Assembly (NCBI RefSeq): GCF_043555885.1
Contig: NZ_JBIGHX010000002.1
Span: forward strand, 186,001-250,000
DNA from: Pelomonas lactea
GTDB taxonomy: Bacteria > Pseudomonadota > Gammaproteobacteria > Burkholderiales > Burkholderiaceae_C
DNA: 64,000 nucleotides
Reading direction: 5' to 3'
In this document: in pieces, positions 40,151 through 47,892 of the stretch
Numbering within the stretch: position 1 is the first letter of the stretch
How the letters are laid out: the number at the start of each line of letters is the position of its first letter
Made by a program: the position numbers and the translations under genes
The notes under the pieces: generated by a model
Told to the model about the DNA's origin: nothing
Seen by the model: the letters and a program-made list of their open reading frames with translations, nothing else
Database searches by the model: none

Positions 40151-40441
40151 GCAGGAGGCTGGGCCGGCCTGCTGCTTCGTTGCTCGGGCCAGAGGCCCGA
40201 TCCTTCGCCAGGCTCAAACAGTCCTCAGGACTGTTTGTGTCCGGGCTCAGTCCCCCGGCCGCTGCGCGGCCTCCTCCTTTACCTTCGCAGCAGGCCGGCC
40301 CAGCCTCCTGCTTTGCGTTGCAACTGTTTAGCGCTGCGAAAGCCAAAGGGTGGAAAAGCCGGGATGTGAGGACGCGCAATTGCGCAGGTAAAGGAGGAGG
40401 GCCGCGCAGCGGCCCGGGGGACACGAAGCAATTGCGCGTCC
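40151..40441. repeat. Palindrome-rich intergenic element
   Basis: No gene in this 290-bp stretch. It contains a perfect 25-bp inverted repeat (40151-40175 with 40287-40311), an 11-bp-arm palindrome inside it (40215-40237), a CGGGCC hairpin (40184-40200), an interlocked near-perfect 33/35-bp inverted repeat (40252-40284 with 40386-40420), and a perfect 14-bp inverted repeat (40370-40383 with 40428-40441). This layered structure suggests a REP/MITE-like dispersed element or nested insertions of one. Confidence 0.75.
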
Positions 40442-40541
40442 CCGCGTCCCGGCACAACCGAGTCTTCGCAGGGGCTTGCGACCGGGATCACCAGTTGGTG
40501 CGCAACGAGCCTTCTTGTTCCCAGCACCGGCACCAACGAAA

Positions 40542-40563
40542 ACGCCCCACGGGCGTGGGGCGT
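40542..40563 (-). terminator. Terminator of PhoX/PEP-CTERM transcript
   Basis: ACGCCCCACG and CGTGGGGCGT form a 10-bp stem with a 2-nt loop, followed on the minus strand by TTTTCG. Confidence 0.8.
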
Positions 40564-40583
40564 CGGGGAGAGTGGAAACCGGA

Positions 40584-41240
40584 TCAGCCGAGGCGGCGGC
40601 GCGCCAGCAGGCCCAGCGCGCCCAGGCCGGCCAGCATCAGCGCATAGCCCTGCGGCTCGGGCACGGCCGAGACGGTCAGGTTGTCGGCCACCACGCCCAC
40701 GCCCTTGAACGAGATGGAGCGGATGTCGGCCTGGCCGCGCGTGATGCCCACGAACAGGCCCTCGTCGTAGCCGAAGCTGCCCGAAGCGGCATTGAACGTG
40801 ATGTTGTGCGTCTCGATGATCTGGTTGTTCTGGCCGTAGGCCGAGACTTCCAGCGTCAGCGGGAAGGGCAGGACGGCGTTGGTGTACAGGCTCACGTAGG
40901 CGCCCGCGCCGCTCGTCAGCGCGCCGGTGAACGTGAAGCGCAGTTCGCCCGCGACGCCGCCCGCGGCGAAGTGGCCGCTGCGGTCGGCGTTGCCGACGAC
41001 GGTCCACAGGCCGTTGTCGCCCAGGTCGCGCGACGCGGCACCCAGCTCGGCGCGGCTGTCGCCGGTGAACACGATGCCGGGGGACAGCGTCACGGGGCCG
41101 CTGGTCAGCAGGCCGTCGAAGGCCTCGAAGTCGACGACGGTCAGCGCGCTGCCCACGGCGGCGGGCGCGTTGATGAGCGCGGCGTGCGAGGGCAGCGCGG
41201 CGGCGGCCAGCACGGCGGCGGCGATCAGATGCTGTTTCAT
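40584..41240 (-). CDS. PEP-CTERM sorting-domain protein
   Basis: 218 residues: signal peptide (LIAAAVLAAAALPSHAA), a jelly-roll-like middle (TVVDFEAFDGL, LRFTFTGALTSGAGAYVSLY, ETHNITFNA) and C-terminal VPEPQGYALMLAGLGALGLLARRRLG. Its start is 34 nt after the phoX stop on the same strand with no terminator between, so it is likely expressed with PhoX and shares its phosphate control. Confidence 0.88.
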   Translation of the reverse strand: MKQHLIAAAVLAAAALPSHAALINAPAAVGSALTVVDFEAFDGLLTSGPVTLSPGIVFTGDSRAELGAASRDLGDNGLWTVVGNADRSGHFAAGGVAGELRFTFTGALTSGAGAYVSLYTNAVLPFPLTLEVSAYGQNNQIIETHNITFNAASGSFGYDEGLFVGITRGQADIRSISFKGVGVVADNLTVSAVPEPQGYALMLAGLGALGLLARRRLG

Positions 41241-41274
41241 GGAGTGTCCTTGTCGTTGTGGGATCGGAGGGGGC

Positions 41275-43473
41275 TCAGGTGCCGATGACGCCGCCGTCGT
41301 CCTTGGTGATGACGACCACGGCCGAGCGCGGGCGGCCGGCGGGCAGCGGCGTGGTGCCATCGGCCTCGACGCTCCACTGGTTCTGCGGCCAGTTGGAGAA
41401 CTGCGTGGGGTTGGTGAAGGGCGCGTCCTCGCCCGGGTGCTGCACACCGACGAACAGCGTGCGGCCGTCCGGCGTCATCGTGATGCCGGTGATCTCGCAC
41501 TTGTTCGGGCCGGTCAGGAAGCGGCGCGTCTCGCCGGTGGCCGGGTCGGCGCAGACCATCATGTTGCCGCCGATGTTGATGAAGTCGCCGCTGCCGTCGC
41601 CGATCTGGTCGGTCTGCACCCACAGGCGGCCGAACGGGTCGAACCACAGGCCGTCCGGCGCGCCGTAGTCGGCGCTGCCGTTGGGGCTGTCGTTGATGGC
41701 ACCCTCGTACTGGGCCTTGGGCGTCTTGCTGGTGGCGGTGTCGCCGGCCTGCGCAAAGAGGTCCCAGGTGAACGTGGTGGCGGTGACGGTCTTGCCGTCC
41801 TCGCGCCAGCGCAGGATGTGGCCGTACAGGTTGTTGGCGCGCGGGTTGGCCGCATCCACCGCGGGGCGGGCGGAGCCGGCCGTGGTGGAGCCGTCGGCGG
41901 CGTTGGCGCTGGGCGTGGCGCTGCTGCCGCGGCGGTTGTTGTTGGTCAGCGTGCAGTAGATCTCGATGTCGCTGTAGCCATTGATGCGCGGGCGCGCGCC
42001 GGTCCACTCGGGGCGGTCCATCATCGTGGCGCCCACGGCGTCGCCGGCCATGCGGGCCTTGATGAGGATCTTGGCCAGCACCTCGGCATCGTTCGCGCCG
42101 GCGAAGTTCGGGTTGTCACGCAGCGCCACGCCGTTCACGCCAATGGTGCCGGGCAGCAGCGCGATCCACTGGCCGGTCAGGTCGGCGGCGAACTTCGCGA
42201 CGTACAGCGTGCCGCTGTCCAGCAGGTCGCGGTTGGCGGCACGGTTGGCGGGGTTGAAGGTGCCCGCGCAGACGAACTTGTAGATGTACTCGTTGCGCTC
42301 GTCGTCACCCATGTAGAAGGCAACACGGTTCTGCGCGTCCACCACATGCTGCGCGCTCTCGTGCTTGAAGCGGCCCAGCGCCGTGCGCTTGATGGGCGCG
42401 GCCGCCGGGTTGGCGGGGTCGATCTCGACAACCCAGCCGAACAGGTTGGACTCGTTCGGGTTGGCGTTCAGGTCGAAGCGCGGGTCGGTCTCGTGCCAGC
42501 GGTAGCCGAAGCCGGCGGCCACCAGGCCGTAGCGGTTGAACAGCTTGCCGGTCTCGCCGGATGCGGGGGCGGGCACGGCGCTGGTGCTGCCGAAGTTGCC
42601 GTTGAAGTTCTCTTCGCAGGTCAGGTAGGTGCCCCAGGGCGTGGTGCCGTTGGCGCAGTTGTTGATGGTGCCGACGGCGGTGGTGCCGTCGCTGATGGCG
42701 CCAGTGGCGATGCTGCCGGCGTCGGTGATCTGGTAGACCTTGCTCTTCAGCAGCGCATGGCCGGCGGCCGGGCCGCTGACCCGGCATGGCGTGTTGGCGG
42801 TGATGCGCCGGCCGTAGGGCGAGTTCTTGGCCACCTGCCAGCTGCCGTTGACGCGGCGCAGCTCGCACACCGACACGCCGTGTGCGGCCTGCGACTTGCG
42901 CGTCTTGGCGATGCTGTAGCCGGCGGCCTGGCCGTCGGGGAACAGCAGGTCCTCGTGCGTGTACTCGTTGTTCGCGCACAGCACGCCACGGTCGCTCAGC
43001 GCCACGCCGCCGGCGCCCTGCAGCGGGAAGAAGTGCATGCCGTCGGTGTGCATGCCGTACTGCTTGGCCTGCTGGGCCGCCGTCTCGCTGGCATCGCCCT
43101 TGAACGCGGTGCCGCCGGGCATGATGGGGTCGCCCCAGGCGACCAGCAGCTTGGCGGTGTAGCCCGTGGGCACGGTGATCTTGTCGACGACGGCCGAGGC
43201 GCTGCCGCCCAGGCTCACGTTCAGCGCGCGCGTGTTGGCGGGCACGTTGGCAAAGGCGATGGGCTGCGACAGCGTGGATGCGCCGGCCGCCTGCACGGTC
43301 TGCACCAGGCCGCCCAGCGACAGGCCGCCCGCGGCGGCCAGCGCACCGGCGCTGACGCCACCGCGCACGAAGTTGCGGCGGCCGGCGTCGACGCGGTCGA
43401 TGACGTCCAGGATGGACTCGTTGCCCGACGCGTTCAGCGACCGGTCGTTCTTGGGATGGCTGTTGCCCTTCAT
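41275..43473 (-). CDS. phoX: PhoX-family alkaline phosphatase (Tat-exported)
   Basis: 732 residues. A twin-arginine signal (GRRNFVRGG, then a hydrophobic stretch to VQAAGA) and DUF839/PhoX sequence throughout, including LCANNEYTHED, TYLTCEENFNGNFG, GRFKHESAQHVVD, FYMGDDERNEYIYKF and LFVGVQHPGEDAPF. PhoX enzymes use iron and calcium and release phosphate from organophosphates outside the cytoplasm. An AGGAGC site precedes the ATG. A PhoB-type repeat sits 76-93 nt upstream. Confidence 0.93.
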   Translation of the reverse strand: MKGNSHPKNDRSLNASGNESILDVIDRVDAGRRNFVRGGVSAGALAAAGGLSLGGLVQTVQAAGASTLSQPIAFANVPANTRALNVSLGGSASAVVDKITVPTGYTAKLLVAWGDPIMPGGTAFKGDASETAAQQAKQYGMHTDGMHFFPLQGAGGVALSDRGVLCANNEYTHEDLLFPDGQAAGYSIAKTRKSQAAHGVSVCELRRVNGSWQVAKNSPYGRRITANTPCRVSGPAAGHALLKSKVYQITDAGSIATGAISDGTTAVGTINNCANGTTPWGTYLTCEENFNGNFGSTSAVPAPASGETGKLFNRYGLVAAGFGYRWHETDPRFDLNANPNESNLFGWVVEIDPANPAAAPIKRTALGRFKHESAQHVVDAQNRVAFYMGDDERNEYIYKFVCAGTFNPANRAANRDLLDSGTLYVAKFAADLTGQWIALLPGTIGVNGVALRDNPNFAGANDAEVLAKILIKARMAGDAVGATMMDRPEWTGARPRINGYSDIEIYCTLTNNNRRGSSATPSANAADGSTTAGSARPAVDAANPRANNLYGHILRWREDGKTVTATTFTWDLFAQAGDTATSKTPKAQYEGAINDSPNGSADYGAPDGLWFDPFGRLWVQTDQIGDGSGDFINIGGNMMVCADPATGETRRFLTGPNKCEITGITMTPDGRTLFVGVQHPGEDAPFTNPTQFSNWPQNQWSVEADGTTPLPAGRPRSAVVVITKDDGGVIGT

Positions 43474-43548
43474 GCGCGCTCCTGCTTCGTTGCTGGCTGT
43501 CGCCGTGCGCGGTGATGCACGGATCTGCGCGCAATCTCGCAGTGCCCC

Positions 43549-43566
43549 AAGACACGCCGATGACGC
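43549..43566 (-). promoter_or_regulatory. Candidate Pho box before phoX
   Basis: Minus strand GCGTCAT CGGC GTGTCTT. GCACTGCGA follows 3 nt later, as in the PCu(A)C-like gene promoter. PhoX is a standard Pho-regulon member, which supports the call. Confidence 0.5.
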
Positions 43567-43615
43567 CGGATCAGCGTGCGCCCGCGCCTCCCCCGCGGAT
43601 GCGGGGGCAAAGAAA

Positions 43616-43635
43616 AAGCCGGCGGCTGCCGGCTT
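43616..43635 (-). terminator. Terminator of argDF operon
   Basis: AAGCCGGC and GCCGGCTT form the stem, followed on the minus strand by TTTTTCTTTG. A second GC-rich hairpin (CCCCCGC/GCGGGGG) lies just beyond. Confidence 0.85.
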
Positions 43636-43659
43636 GATGTGGGGAAGGGCGCAGGCGTG

Positions 43660-44622
43660 TCAGCCGATGCGGCCCAGCAGCAGGTACTCCATCAGCGCCT
43701 TCTGCACGTGCATGCGGTTCTCGGCCTCATCCCAGACGACCGACTGCGGCCCGTCGATGACGTCCGCCGCCACCTCCTCGCCGCGGTGCGCCGGCAGGCA
43801 GTGCATGAAGAGCGCGTCCGGCTTGGCGCGGGACATCATGTCGCGGTCCACGCACCAGTCGGCGAACGCGGCCTTGCGGGCCTCGTTCTCGGCTTCATAG
43901 CCCATGCTGGTCCAGACGTCGGTCGTCACCAGGTCGGCGCCGACGCAGGCCTCGCGCGGGTCCTTGAAGACCTTGTAGCAGCTGGCATCCTTGATGCCCG
44001 CCACGGCCGGGTCGATCTCGTAGCCACTCGGCGTGCTGACATGCACCGTGAAGCCCAGGATCTCCGCCGCCTGCAGCCAGGTGTTGGCCATGTTGTTGCC
44101 GTCGCCCACCCAGGTCACGACGCGGCCCTTCAGGCAGTCCATGTCGATGCTGCCGCGGCGGTCCATGCCGCGCGCCTCGATGAACGTGAACAGGTCGGCC
44201 AGGATCTGGCAGGGGTGGTACTCGTTGGTCAGCCCGTTGATGACCGGCACGCGCGAGTGCGCCGCGAAGCGCTCGATCTTGCTCTGCTCGAAGGTGCGGA
44301 TCATGACGATGTCGACCATGCGGCTGATGACGCGCGCCGAGTCCTCCACCGGCTCGGCGCGGCCCAGCTGGCTGTCGCCGGTCGTCAGGTGCACGACCGA
44401 GCCACCCATCTGGTACATGCCCGCCTCGAAGCTGACGCGCGTGCGCGTGCTGGCCTTCTCGAAGATCATGGCCAGCGTGCGGTCCTGCAGCGGCTGGTAC
44501 TTCTCGTAGTTCTTGAAACGGCGCTTGATGATGCCGGCGCGGTCGAACAAGTGGGCGTATTCCTCGGCCCGCAGGTCCTTGAACTGGAGGTAGTGGCGCA
44601 TCAGCGTATCCCCCGGCTTCAT
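43660..44622 (-). CDS. argF: Ornithine carbamoyltransferase
   Basis: 320 residues. Makes citrulline from ornithine and carbamoyl phosphate in arginine synthesis. EKASTRTRVSFE is the carbamoyl-phosphate site and MHCLPAHRGEEV holds the catalytic Cys (HCLP). The start overlaps the argD stop (ATGA); an internal ATG at 44601 (MRHYLQF) is an alternative used in many homologues. Confidence 0.96.
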   Translation of the reverse strand: MKPGDTLMRHYLQFKDLRAEEYAHLFDRAGIIKRRFKNYEKYQPLQDRTLAMIFEKASTRTRVSFEAGMYQMGGSVVHLTTGDSQLGRAEPVEDSARVISRMVDIVMIRTFEQSKIERFAAHSRVPVINGLTNEYHPCQILADLFTFIEARGMDRRGSIDMDCLKGRVVTWVGDGNNMANTWLQAAEILGFTVHVSTPSGYEIDPAVAGIKDASCYKVFKDPREACVGADLVTTDVWTSMGYEAENEARKAAFADWCVDRDMMSRAKPDALFMHCLPAHRGEEVAADVIDGPQSVVWDEAENRMHVQKALMEYLLLGRIG

Positions 44623-45824
44623 GGCTTGGGCTCGGCCAGCAAGGCCTTGATCAGCGGCACCAGCAGTGCTGCGATCTGGTGGGCTTCGTCGTGCGTGAGG
44701 ATGAGCGGCGGCAGCAGGCGCACGACGCGGTCGGCCGTCACGCTGATGAGCAGGCCGGCCTCCAGTGCGCGGGTCAGCAGCACGCCGCAGGGGCGGTCCA
44801 GCTCGATGCCCAGCATCAGCCCCTGGCCGCGGATCTCGATGACGCCGGCCTCGCCGGCCAGCCCCTCGGCCAGCGCTTTGCGCAGCGTGGCGCCCACGGC
44901 CTCGGCGTTCGCCAGCAGGCCGTCCTCGTCCATGATCTTCAGCGTCTCAACGCCGGCACGCATGGCCAGCGGATTGCCGCCGAACGTGGTGCCGTGATTG
45001 CCTGCCTTCAGCACGCCGGCCGCGCGCGGGCCGCAGACAACGGCGCCGATGGGCACGCCCGAGCCCAGGCCCTTGGCCAGCGGCATGACGTCCGGCTGGA
45101 TGCCTGCCCACTGGTGGGCGAACCACTTGCCGGTGCGGCCCACGCCGCACTGCACCTCGTCCAGCATCAGCAGCAGGTCGTGCTGGTCGCACACGCGGCG
45201 CAGCGCCTGCAGGAACTCGATGCGCGCCGGGTTGATGCCGCCTTCGCCCTGGATGGTCTCCAGGAAGATGGCCGTGACACCGGGGTGAGCCGCGATGGCG
45301 GCCTCGACGGCGGCGATGTCGTTGAGCTTCACGCGCACAAAGCCCGGCACCAGCGGGCCGAAGCCGGCCTGGATCTTGGGGTTGGCGGTGGCCGACAGCG
45401 TCGCGATGGAACGGCCGTGGAAAGCGCCCTCGAAGACGATGACTTCAGGCGACTCGACGCCGCGGTCGTGGCCAAACTTGCGGGCGATCTTCAGCGCCGC
45501 CTCGTTGGCCTCCAGCCCGCTGTTGCAGAAGAACACGTTGGCCAGGCCCGAAAGCTCGACGAGTTTGTCGGCCAGCTGTTCCTGCAGCGGGATGCGGTAG
45601 TAATTGCTGGTGTGGATCAGCTTGGTCACCTGGTCCTGCAGCGCAGCGACCAGACGCGGGTGGTTGTGGCCCAGCGTGTTGACGGCGATGCCCGCCAGCC
45701 CGTCCAGCAATCGTCGGCCTGCCGTGTCCCAGACCCAGCTGCCTTGGCCGTGCGAAAGCGCAACTGGCAGGCGGCCGTAGGTCGGCATCACGTGGGCGTC
45801 GGACGGGAGGGGGACAGCGTTCAT
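44619..45824 (-). CDS. argD: Acetylornithine aminotransferase
   Basis: 401 residues, class-III PLP aminotransferase. FCNSGLEANEAALKIARKFG, GAFHGRSIATLSAT, LMLDEVQCGVGRTG and MPLAKGLGSGVPIG (PLP lysine) are visible. It precedes argF in a two-gene operon, so the acetylornithine role is favoured over other omega-aminotransferases. Start chosen at ATG 45824; the frame upstream lacks conserved residues. Confidence 0.95.
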   Translation of the reverse strand: MNAVPLPSDAHVMPTYGRLPVALSHGQGSWVWDTAGRRLLDGLAGIAVNTLGHNHPRLVAALQDQVTKLIHTSNYYRIPLQEQLADKLVELSGLANVFFCNSGLEANEAALKIARKFGHDRGVESPEVIVFEGAFHGRSIATLSATANPKIQAGFGPLVPGFVRVKLNDIAAVEAAIAAHPGVTAIFLETIQGEGGINPARIEFLQALRRVCDQHDLLLMLDEVQCGVGRTGKWFAHQWAGIQPDVMPLAKGLGSGVPIGAVVCGPRAAGVLKAGNHGTTFGGNPLAMRAGVETLKIMDEDGLLANAEAVGATLRKALAEGLAGEAGVIEIRGQGLMLGIELDRPCGVLLTRALEAGLLISVTADRVVRLLPPLILTHDEAHQIAALLVPLIKALLAEPKP

Positions 45825-45976
45825 CGGGTCTCCGATTGGGTTGAGGAAAAGTGGACTTTTGATTCTAGAGTCGATGCGAAGCGGTTTGCTGCGGCGCAAC
45901 AGATCGCCGTCGTCCGAGGCACAATAGCGGTCTTTGGCAGCGGGGGTCCGCTGACCCGCGAAGCCGACCGATTTCC

Positions 45977-46306
45977 ATGACCGTTGCCCAACCGCCGCGC
46001 GAAGTATTCATCCAGGGTGTGACATTGGATGGACGCACCTTCCGCCCGAGCGACTGGGCCGAACGGCTGGCCGGCGCGATGTCCAGCTTCCGCCCCGGCG
46101 GCGCCCGCATGGGCATCGGTGCCCACATCGGGTACTCGCCCTATTGCGTGCCTACCGTCATCAACGGCGTGAAGTGCGTCATCGTGAACGAGGAGCTGCG
46201 GCGCCTCGAACCCATGGCCTGGGACTTCGTCATGAACTTCGCACGTGACAACAACCTGCAGGTCGCCGACGCTTGCCTGCTGCCCGACGGCAAGCCGGGC
46301 GCCTGA
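45977..46306 (+). CDS. DUF3579 family protein
   Basis: 109 residues, a small soluble protein typical of betaproteobacteria and often next to argD/argF. Conserved-looking stretches are FIQGVTLDGRTFRPSDWAE and GIGAHIGYSPYCVP. Function unknown. It is divergent from argD with 152 nt between. Confidence 0.85.
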   Translation: MTVAQPPREVFIQGVTLDGRTFRPSDWAERLAGAMSSFRPGGARMGIGAHIGYSPYCVPTVINGVKCVIVNEELRRLEPMAWDFVMNFARDNNLQVADACLLPDGKPGA

Positions 46307-46391
46307 CCCCCTGTCCCGGGGCGGGTTAGCGACATTCCCAGGCCGCGACGGGTCGGTCGGCCGTTATCCTCGCCGGGATACGTTTAGACAC

Positions 46392-47267
46392 ATGCCGATG
46401 AACCTCAGCGCCGCCGATGTCGCCACGCCCGCCGCGTCCCCCACGCTACGCGGGTCGGTCGCGCCGGTACCGGTCGGCGTGTGGGTGCTGCTGCGCGGGA
46501 TGTCGCGCGAGAGCGGCCACTGGGGCGTGTTTCCGCAGCACTTGCTGAGCGAGCTGCGCTCGCTGCAGCCGGGAGCGCAGGTCATTTCGCTGGACCTGCC
46601 GGGCACCGGGACGCTGCGGCGCCTGTCCAGCCCCACCCAGGTCTCGGCCATCGTCGAGGCCTGCCGTGCCGAGCTGCGCCGCCGCGGGGTCGCCGGGCCG
46701 GTGTGCGTCGTCGGCATGTCGCTGGGCGGGGCGGTGCTGAGCGACTGGGCCAACCGCTACCCGGCGGAGATTGAGGCCGGTGTGCTCATCAACGCCAGTC
46801 TGCGGCCGTTCAGCGAGTTGTTCCGCAAGCCGCGGCCGCTGAACTATCTGGGTCTGGCGCTGCTCTCGCTGAGCCGCTTCAGCGCCCGCCTGCGCGAGGA
46901 GCGCGTGCTCAGCCTGACGACGCGGTTGACGCCGACCCAGGCCGTCATTGAACGCTGGCTGGAACTGCAGCGCCAGCATCCGCTGGGCGTGCGCAACACG
47001 GCGCGGCAGTTGCTGGCCAGCGTGCGCTATCGCGCCAGCCGCACCCGGCCCGCCGCGCCCATGCTGTTGCTGTGCAGCAAGGCTGACGAGCTGGTGGACT
47101 GGCGCTGCTCACAGGCCATCAGCCGGGCCTGGGGGGCGCCGCTGCGCCTGCACACCAAAGCCGGGCACGACCTGCCGCTGGACGACCCGCAATGGGTGGC
47201 TCGCGCCGTGGCGGAGTGGATGCGGGATCGCAGCATCCAGGGGGTGAGCCCGGGGGAGTGGCACTAG
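46392..47267 (+). CDS. Alpha/beta hydrolase
   Basis: 291 residues. Nucleophile elbow GMSLGG, oxyanion region LLRGMSRESGHWG, late Asp in CSKADELVDW and His in TKAGHDLPLDDP give a complete Ser-Asp-His triad. No signal peptide. Substrate unknown. ATG at 46392 or 46398. Confidence 0.85.
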   Translation: MPMNLSAADVATPAASPTLRGSVAPVPVGVWVLLRGMSRESGHWGVFPQHLLSELRSLQPGAQVISLDLPGTGTLRRLSSPTQVSAIVEACRAELRRRGVAGPVCVVGMSLGGAVLSDWANRYPAEIEAGVLINASLRPFSELFRKPRPLNYLGLALLSLSRFSARLREERVLSLTTRLTPTQAVIERWLELQRQHPLGVRNTARQLLASVRYRASRTRPAAPMLLLCSKADELVDWRCSQAISRAWGAPLRLHTKAGHDLPLDDPQWVARAVAEWMRDRSIQGVSPGEWH

Positions 47268-47275
47268 ACGGTTGA

Positions 47276-47393
47276 CCCCTCGCCCAGTCTCGCCGCGCTG
47301 AACGCCGGCGTGCCTGGTCGGTCCCCCGAGCGGACGGCGACCCGGCCAACATCGCCCGCGGGCCGGCTTGGGGCGGCCCTGCGCTTGGCCCGT
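47276..47393 (+). repeat. Dispersed intergenic repeat, copy 1
   Basis: About 118 bp that align with 61985-62120 in the same orientation. Both begin CCCCTCGCCCAGTCTCGCC and end near GGGCCGGCTTGGG and GGCCCG. Both lie just after a plus-strand gene. No coding signal. Confidence 0.65.
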
Positions 47394-47424
47394 GCTGAAA
47401 TCCTGGTCCGTGAACCGGAAATGC

Positions 47425-47450
47425 AAAAGGCCCGCTAGAGCGGGCCTTTT
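47425..47450. terminator. Bidirectional terminator (hydrolase and rpsT)
   Basis: AAAAGGCCCGCT, AG loop, AGCGGGCCTTTT: a 12-bp perfect stem with T runs on both strands between convergent genes. Confidence 0.92.
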
Positions 47451-47475
47451 GCTTGCACCAGAGCTGGATTGGTTA

Positions 47476-47772
47476 TCAGGCGGCGAGCGCCTTGATCTTG
47501 GCGGACAGGCGGCTCTTGTGGCGAGCAGCCTTGTTCTTGTGGAAGATGCCCTTGTCGGCGACGGAGTCGATGACGGCCTGGGCGGTCTTGAACAGGTCGG
47601 CGGCCTTGGACTTGTCGCCGGCCGTCACGGCCTTTTGCACGTTCTTGATGACCGTGCGGAATTTGGAGCGCAGCGCGGTGTTCGCGGCGTTGAGCTTGAC
47701 GTCCTGGCGGGCGCGCTTGCGGCCCGATGCCAGGCGAACCGTCTTCTTCTTGGCTTTGGAGCTGGTTGCCAT
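47476..47772 (-). CDS. rpsT: 30S ribosomal protein S20
   Basis: 98 residues, Lys/Arg/Ala-rich helical protein beginning MATSSKAKKKTVRLASGRKR and ending KSRLSAKIKALAA, the S20 signature. Normally transcribed alone and divergent from murJ in this group. Confidence 0.97.
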   Translation of the reverse strand: MATSSKAKKKTVRLASGRKRARQDVKLNAANTALRSKFRTVIKNVQKAVTAGDKSKAADLFKTAQAVIDSVADKGIFHKNKAARHKSRLSAKIKALAA

Positions 47773-47892
47773 GCTGTATCTATACCCAGTTGGTGCAAAG
47801 ACAGCGAGTATAGCCTGAAATCATTGTTTAAGCCAAGTGTCAGCGCGGAGTTTCAAAAGCGGCGCCGATGGCGACACAGATAATCCGCCGCC

